This document shows positions 57,907-64,000 of a DNA stretch of 64,000 nucleotides, piece by piece. The notes under the pieces are model-generated. The model was given only the letters and a program-made list of their open reading frames with translations. It made no database searches and was not told the DNA's origin. How positions within the stretch are numbered: the first letter of the stretch is position 1; the number at the start of each line of letters is the position of its first letter. The DNA is from Haematobia irritans (taxonomy: Eukaryota; Arthropoda; Insecta; Diptera; Muscidae). The DNA is taken from positions 222,372,085-222,436,084 of the forward strand of contig NC_134400.1 of the NCBI RefSeq assembly GCF_050003625.1. The letters run 5' to 3'. Made by a program: the position numbers and the translations under genes.

Positions 57907-59055
57907 ATGGATAATTGTCAAGTTAAAGCAATATACGCAATTTGTTCCAAGGCCCAACGGAACCAAAAATATCATAGAAAATATCTCAAAGATCTGGACA
58001 AAATTTACAAAAAGGTAATGAAGTTACAAACTTTTTTCTAGATTTATTTTATAGATCTTTTGCCATTGCATTACAGATGGATCATGGCGTTTTCATTTAC
58101 GCTATAATTGGTGCATTGAAGTCAGCTTTGGAGGCTCCCAAAGACAACGAATATGCTTTAACAGTCCTTTTGTTCTTGGCAAAATTTATAGCATCTTACG
58201 AGCAAATGGACGTAAACCCTTTTATGGAGCCCATAGTATTCCAATGGCTCTTGCAGGTATGATACTTAAAATGCATTGTTTTTAATTTAAGCCCAGAATT
58301 CACCCCTAGAATAATTTTTGGTAACCATACGAAATATATAGCGTGATATTTGCGATATTATTTATATTTTTCTTCCTGATAATCCATTTACAACTAACCA
58401 TTATAAATGCATTATCAGCGTGGTTGCTTTATTATGTATTATTACTGTATTATCGACATAAAACCTATTTTTCGCAAGAGTTTCATACCGGACTATTTGT
58501 ACTATAGGGAGACGAAAGTTCCGAAAAAAAATGGATTAAGTTACGAAATTATTTGATTCAATTAATTTTTAATTGAAATTGCTCTTTTGCAGAAATGAAA
58601 GTATCAATCACCAACGCCAAGTAAACATTCAATTAAATGAATAAATTAATTTTTAATTTTTTTTTTTATTGAATTAAAATTAAAACATATTAGTTATATA
58701 TTTTTTTTTGTAGAGGTGAATAATGGGTGTAAGTTTGTTTTATTTGATCAATTATGAAAATATATATGTTTGTATTGACTTTCAGACAACTTCACCACGT
58801 TCAGATATACGATTTCGATTATGCCAATTTATCAATATTATTCTCGGTGAGTTTGGGGAACCTGTATGTCAGGGCAGCAAGCTCGCCATATGTACCCTAA
58901 ATTGTATAACTGAGCATTATTTGAACGATATAGAGCCAATTGTACGTGCCCAAGCTCTCAATGCTTTAAATTATTTACTTAAAGGTGATACCTCAGATAA
59001 TGTGAAAAAATTTAAACATGGAACTATGGAAAACTACAATAATAGAGAAAACTAA
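57907..59055 (+). CDS. Condensin CAP-G-like N-terminal HEAT protein
   Basis: Three exons are proposed: 57907-58014, 58077-58256 and 58786-59055, joined at GTAATG...TTACAG and GTATGA...TTTCAG sites, all in phase 0. The product is 185 residues. By family knowledge, residues about 1-165 match the N-terminal HEAT region of condensin subunit CAP-G (NCAPG): VLLFLAKFIASYEQMD, DIRFRLCQFINIILGEFGE and DIEPIVRAQALNALNYLL are the clearest blocks. CAP-G binds the kleisin CAP-H in the chromosome-compacting condensin I complex. Full CAP-G is over 900 residues, so this frame is only its beginning. Similarity ends at LLKGD. A donor-like AAAG/GTGATA at 58984-58985 could instead splice to exons beyond the window, in which case the last 24 codons are intron. 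AATAAA at 59113 fits a short transcript. Intron retention argues against a retrocopy. An AT-rich repeat lies in intron 2. Confidence 0.72.
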
Positions 59056-59112
59056 ATATTGCATTCAAATTAAATTATTAAATGTCCCACCATCCTTTGT
59101 AACGAAGTATTT

Positions 59113-59118
59113 AATAAA
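59113..59118 (+). promoter_or_regulatory. Possible polyadenylation signal
   Basis: AATAAA stands 58 bases after the stop codon of the CAP-G-like frame. It supports a short transcript, but such hexamers are frequent in AT-rich DNA. Confidence 0.4.
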
Positions 59119-59149
59119 CCAGACTAAAATAACTAAATATTAGAAACAA

Positions 59150-59342
59150 AAGGGTGGTTAAATTGTAAGGGCCGATATGAATGATAATTGAGAAGAAGAT
59201 GCAGTCTTGTCATAGCAAAATTGAAGCACCAGAGGACTCTGCCAACAATATCATAAAGTTTGCGTCGACGTGTCTCTCAAATGTACTGCCGTTTGCGTCG
59301 GAAAATATAAAAACATTTGTGTTTTTCATAAATTTCTGAATA
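59150..59342 (+). mobile_element. DD41D element end, solo fragment
   Basis: AAAGGGTGGTTAAATTGTAA and GGGCCGATATGAATG match the terminal repeat of the disrupted DD41D element at 45480-47856. No transposase follows. It lies just after the CAP-G-like gene and directly before family 1 copy F. Confidence 0.6.
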
Positions 59343-60861
59343 ACAAGTAAGGAAAGTCTAAAGTCGGGCGGGGCCGACTATATTATACCCTGCACCACTT
59401 TGTAGATCTAAATTTTCGATACCATATCACATCCGTCAAATGTGTTGGGTGCTATATATAAAGGTTTGTCCCAAATACATACATTTAAATATCACTCGAT
59501 CTGGACAGAATTTGATAGACTTCTACAAAATCTATAGACTCAAAATTTAAGTCGGCTAATGCACTAGGTTGGAACACAATGCTAGTAAAAAAAATATGGG
59601 AAACATTTAAATCTGAAGCAATTTTATGGAAACTTCGCAAAAGTTTATTTATGATTTATCGCTCGATATATATGTATTAGAAGTTTAGGAAAATTAGAAT
59701 CATTTTTACAACTTTTCGACTAAGCAGTGGCGATTTTACAAGGAATATGTTGGTATTTTGGCCATTTTTGTCGAAATCAGAAAAACATATATATGGGAGC
59801 TATATCTAAATCTGAACCGATTTCAACCAAATTTGGCACGCATAGCAACAATGCTAATTCTACTCCCTGTGCAAAATTTTAACTAAAGTGGAGTTAAAAA
59901 TTGGCCTCTGTGGTCATACGAGTGTAAATCGGGCGAAAGCTATATATGGGAGATATATTTAAATCTGAACCGATTTCAACCAAATTTGGCATGCATAGCT
60001 ACAATGTTAATTCCACTCCCTGTGCAAAATTTCAACTAAATCGGAGCAAAAAATTAGCCTCAGTGGTCATATGAGTGTAAATCGGGCGAAAGCTATATAT
60101 GGGAGCTATATCTAAATCTGAACCGATTTCAATCAAATTTTGCACACTTAACTGCACTATTAATTGTACTCTTAATGCAAAATTTCAAACAAATTGGGCC
60201 AAAACTCTGGCTTCTAGGACCATATTAGTCCATATCGGGCGAAAGATATATATTGCAGCTATATCTAAATCTGAATCGATTACAACTAAATTTGGCACGC
60301 ATAGCTACAATGCCAAATCTACTCCCTGTGCAAAATTTCAACCACATTGGGCCAAAACTCTGGATTTTAGGACCATATTAGTCCATATCGGGCGAAAGAT
60401 ATATATGGGAGCTATATCTAAATCTGAACCGATTTCAATCAAATTTTGCACACTTGACTACACTACTAATTGTACTCCTAGTGCAAAATTTCAACCAAAT
60501 TCGGCCAAAAATCTGGTCTCTGGGACCATATAAGTCCATATCGGGCGAAAGATATATATGGGAGCTATATCTAAATCTGAACCGATTTCTTCCAAAATCA
60601 ATAGGGTTCTATTCTGACCCAAATTAGGAACATGTGCCAAATTTGAAGGCGATTGGACTTAAATTGCGACCTAGACTTTGATCACAAAAATGTGTTCACA
60701 GACAGACGGACGGACAGACGGTTATGGTTATATCGACTCAGGGACCCACCCTGAGCATTATTGCCAAAGACACCATGTGTCTATCTCGTCTCCTTCTGGG
60801 TGTTACAAACATATGCACTAACTTATACTACCCTGTTCCACAGTGTGGCGCAGGGTATAAA
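59343..60861 (+). mobile_element. Family 1 repeat, copy F
   Basis: The complete head ACAAGTAAGGAAAGTC starts at 59343, tandem units follow, then an ACAGACAGACGGACGG tract and a tail CACAGTGTGGCGCAGGG ending near 60860. Copy F faces away from the CAP-G-like gene, with its head next to it. Copy G follows without a gap. Open frames such as 60099-60533 are only tandem units read through. Confidence 0.88.
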
Positions 60862-61890
60862 TATGAAGCAATTTTAAGGAAGCAATTTTAAGGAAGCAAT
60901 TTTAAGGAAACTTCGCAAAAGTTTATTTATGATTTATCGCTCGATATATATGTATTAGAAATTTAGGAAAATTAGAGTCATTTTTACAACTTTTCGACTA
61001 AGCAGTGGCGATTTTACAAGGAAAATGTTGGTATTTTGACCATTTTTGTCGAAATCAGAAAAACATATATATGGAAGCTATATCTAAATCTGAACCGATT
61101 TCACCCAAATTTGGCGCGCATAGCTACAATGCTAATTCTACTCCCTGTGCAAAATTTCAACTAAATCGGAGTTAAAAATTGGCCTCTGTGGTCAAATGAG
61201 TGTATATCGGGCAAAAGCTATATATGGGAGCTATATCTAAATCTGAACCGATTTCAACCAAATTTCGCACACATAGCTACAATGCTAATTCTACTTACTC
61301 ACTGTGCAAAATTTCAACTAAATCGGAGTTAAAAATTGGCATCTGTGGTCGTATGAGTGTAAATCGGACGAAAGATATATATGGGAGCTATATCTAAATT
61401 TGAACCGATTTCAATCAAATTTACCAAGCATTGGTAGAATGGCAATTCTACCCTCTGTGCAAAATTTCACGAAGATCGGTAGTAAACTTTGGCCTCTGTG
61501 GTCATATGAGTCTAAATCGGACGAAAGATATATGGGAGCTATATCTAAATCTGAACCGATTTGGCTGATATTTGGCAAGATTTTCGAGATTCATAAAATA
61601 TTTGGATGTACGGTATTTCAAGAAAATCTGTTAATAAACACGCTAACTATGACCACATCGGGGATAAATATATATGGCAGCTATATCTAAATCTGAACCG
61701 ATTTTTTCCAAAACCAATAGCGGTTGTCTCTGTCCCAAGAAACGGCCCTAAATGGCTAAATCGACTCAGAATTTAATTCTAAGCAGATCGGTATACTAAA
61801 AGATGGGTCTATGACCACTATTTCTTGGCGTTACATACAAATGCACAAACTTATTATACCCTGTACCACAGTAGTGGTGAAGGGTATAAA
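60862..61890 (+). mobile_element. Family 1 repeat, headless copy G
   Basis: It begins in the middle of family 1 with AGCAATTTTAAGGA repeated three times (60867-60910), continues through the tandem core, and ends with the other tail type, ACCACAGTAGTGGTGAAGGG, at 61889. The head is absent. Together F and G form a tandem dimer with two different tails. Confidence 0.85.
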
Positions 61891-62210
61891 CACAAATATA
61901 TTTATGAAGACGGTTATATTTTGATCAAGTCTTGTCAAATAATGGATTGAAAAGATCCAAGGAATTGATTGCACATAATTTTATATTTCAAAATTAATTC
62001 ATTAAAAAAAGTTCACGGTTACTAACAAGCTGGTTTCCAGCTTGAAAACTGAACATAGTACTCAGCTAAAGGTCGAAAATTCTTAAAATAATTATTAGCT
62101 TTTTATCTTTAATTCAAAGATTCACTATTTTAGTTAATTTAAAGATTATCTCTTCAAAAATCAAAAATAGTTTGCTTTACTTTAAGGGAATTTTGCCTTA
62201 CATCAATAAC
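61891..62210. other. Gene-free AT-rich stretch
   Basis: No gene. GGTCGAAAATTCTTAAAATA near 62071 has a match near 48126 (GATCGAAAATTCTTAAAATA), pointing to another dispersed AT-rich repeat. Confidence 0.5.
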
Positions 62211-62478
62211 ATACACGCAAAGAAAAGAAACGTTTGTAAAACGTGTACCGAAAATGTTTTTCTGCTGTTAGAGTTTTTTGAATTCCTTCGGAAATTTTAA
62301 ACTTTTATCACCAAAAAAAATCGTTTGTTACAAAAATTTTTATTTTTTGAAAAAAAAAATAAAAATTTTTTAACCAACAACACAGTCCATTTCGTTTATA
62401 TCAAAGCACTGTTCTTTTCTGCCTTTAAGTCTTTAATAAGACACATTTTACAGTTCAAAGTAAAAATTTAATAAGTAG
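62211..62478 (+). repeat. Family 5 repeat, copy 2
   Basis: ACGTGTACCGAAAATGTTTT, AACACAGTCCATTTCGTTTA and CTTTAATAAGACACATTTTA match copy 1 at 36575-36835 in order. It abuts a family 3 MITE on its right. Non-coding. Confidence 0.7.
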
Positions 62479-62481
62479 TAT

Positions 62482-63012
62482 CCCAGCAAAAAAAAGCGTC
62501 GCCAAAAAAGTTATGAAAATTTTCTTTTTGGATCCGGAAGTGGTGCAAAATTGACGCAGAAGCGATGAATTTAACATGGGCTTGTCATCGAACGGAAGTG
62601 CTCCATTTCAACATCCGGTGCACTGAATTTGCATCACTTCTTTAGGTGTGAACCGAATTCAATATTTTGGTTGAAAATTAAAAAATTCTGTGATATTTTG
62701 TCAAATAAATAATTTTTATAATTTTTAATTGATTCTAACGCTTGTCGGAAACGTCTGATCTCAAATATTTTCAAAAATTCACAATTTTTCCAGATTGGAT
62801 TTAGCATTTTTGTCGACAAAATTTAAATGATTTGTACCATTTGTACCAAACAAAAAAAGTTAAAATTAAAGTATGAAAAAACCATGTTATAAAAAAATTT
62901 TATTAAAACAACTTGCTGGGAAGTTAAAATAAAGAACATCATTGGGAGTGCATCTTCTGGAAGTGCTTTTAAAGTTGTGCCTTTGGATGAACTTCCAAAT
63001 TTTTTTGCTGGG
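62482..63012 (-). mobile_element. Family 3 MITE with CCCAGC ends, reverse copy
   Basis: CCCAGCAAAAAAAAGCGTCG begins and TTTTTTTGCTGGG ends the element. Its content is the reverse complement of 2753-3326, with an internal deletion of part of the AT-rich arm. Himar1 copy 3 follows five bases later. Confidence 0.75.
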
Positions 63013-63017
63013 ATGTA

Positions 63018-64000
63018 ACAGGATGGCTGATAAGTCCCCGGTCTGACACATAGATGGCATCGCTAGTATTAAATGCATATTATTTTTATATGTGCCAACC
63101 TTCAAATGATTCGTGTCAAAATTTGACGTCTGTAAGTCAATTAGTTTGTGAGATAGAGCGTCTTTTGTGAAGCAACTTTTGTTATTGTGAAAAAAATGGA
63201 AAAAAAGGAATTTCGTGTTTTGATAAAATACTGTTTTCTGAAGAGAAAAATACGGTGGAAGCAAAAACTTGGCTTGATAATGAGTTTCCGGACTCTACCC
63301 CAGAGCAATCAACAATAATTGATTGGTATGCAAAATTCAAGCGTGGTGAAATGAGCACGGAGGACGGTGAACGCAGTGGACGCCCCAAAGAAGTGGTTAC
63401 CGATGAAAACATCAATATTTTGAATGACCGTAAAATGAAGTTGATCGAGATAGCAGAGTCCTTAAAGATATCAAAGGAACGTGTTGGTCATATCATTCAT
63501 CAATATTTGGATATGCGGAAGCTCTATGCAAAATGGGTGCCGCGCGAGCTCACATTTGACCAAAAACAACAACGTGTTGATGTTTGCAGCTGTTAACTCG
63601 TAATACACTCGAGTTTTTCCGTCGATATGTGACAATGGACGAAACATGGCTCTATCACTACACTCCTGAGTCCAATCGACAGTCGACTGAGTGGACAGCG
63701 ACCGGTGAACGGTCTCCGAAGCGTGGAAAGACTCAAAAGTCCGCTGACAAAGTAATGGCCTCTGTTTTTTGGATGTGCATGTAAAAATTTTTATCGATTA
63801 TCTTGAGAAGGGAAAAACCATCAACAGTGACTATTACATGGCTTTATTGGAGCGTTTGAAGGTCGAAATCGCGGCAAAACGGCCCCATATGAAGAAGAAA
63901 AAAAGTGTTGTTCCACCAAGACAACGCACCGTGCCACAAGTCATTGACAACGATGGCAAAAATTCATGAAGTGGGCTTCGAATTGCCCACCGTATTCTCG
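63018..64000 (+). mobile_element. Himar1-like mariner, copy 3 (cut by window end)
   Basis: The left end ACAGGATGGCTGATAAGTCC with TA before it (63016-63017) differs from the other copies by one base. The right end lies outside the window. The transposase is broken at several points (separate entry). Confidence 0.93.
63196..64000 (+). pseudogene. Himar1-like transposase, multiple frameshifts
   Basis: The ATG at 63196 and the first 20 codons are good, but one A is lost near 63250, about five codons are missing in the ENIKKLHKMILNDRK region (near 63410), 13 bases are missing at the DDSERC region (near 63580), bases are lost and changed near 63770-63785, and an A is gained near 63900. The catalytic block TMDETWLYHYTPESNRQS (about 63632) is still readable in its frame. 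This is the most decayed of the three copies with respect to frame, and the 3' end is not in the window. Confidence 0.92.

Noticed and set aside
60099..60533. 144-codon open frame in family 1 copy F
   Set aside because: The translation is three or more repeats of one unit (GAISKSEPISIKF type) that come from the tandem DNA repeat. Similar broken frames occur in other copies, so it is not a gene.
13558..61890. CRISPR-like array in the regularly spaced 153-bp repeats
   Set aside because: The whole unit is repeated with no unique spacers, units are far longer than CRISPR repeats, and the context is an insect genome.

Overview
The window reads as repeat-dense, AT-rich nuclear DNA of a calyptrate (muscid) fly. 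The best clue to the species is three copies of an irritans-subfamily mariner whose ends and transposase are nearly those of Himar1, the element first described from the horn fly Haematobia irritans. Haematobia, or a close relative such as Stomoxys, is therefore the likely source. No bacterial operon, CRISPR array, rRNA gene or free-standing tRNA gene was seen.

Only one host-type gene can be supported: a three-exon, plus-strand gene at 57907-59055 that resembles the N-terminal HEAT-repeat part of condensin subunit CAP-G. It is either a short truncated paralogue or the 5' end of a gene whose later exons lie beyond the window. It sits between two inward-facing copies of the commonest dispersed repeat.

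The rest is transposon-derived or non-coding. Himar1-like copies lie at 5553-6825 (minus), 30693-31987 (plus) and 63018-64000 (plus, cut by the window end); all are broken. A DD37E Tc1/mariner element at 11389-12666 has matching ends, TA target duplications and an uninterrupted 334-residue transposase, and is the best candidate for a recently active element. A DD41D element at 17841-18774 keeps an open catalytic-domain frame but has lost its DNA-binding domain. A second DD41D element (about 45480-47856) is split by a hAT-type element, which is itself split by a third element.

Several non-autonomous families recur, named here for convenience. Family 1 has a GTAAGG-type head, about 153-bp internal tandem units and a hairpin tail (copies at 13.6, 17.1, 26.2, 41.7, 56.0, 59.3 and 60.9 kb). 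Family 2 is a diverged relative in layout (1.2, 22.6, 30.5, 35.9, 41.0 and 53.5 kb). Family 3 has CCCAGC ends (2.8, 24.4 and 62.5 kb). Family 4 has CACTGAAAAA ends (10.4, 36.2, 44.8 and 54.5 kb). There are also CACTGAAAGAA foldback MITEs, a TTAA-flanked piggyBac-type MITE, AT-rich AATTAATTG palindromes and a tRNA-derived SINE. Between them are gene-free stretches of ordinary fly non-coding sequence with microsatellites. Insertion into insertion is frequent, so relative ages can be read from the nesting.
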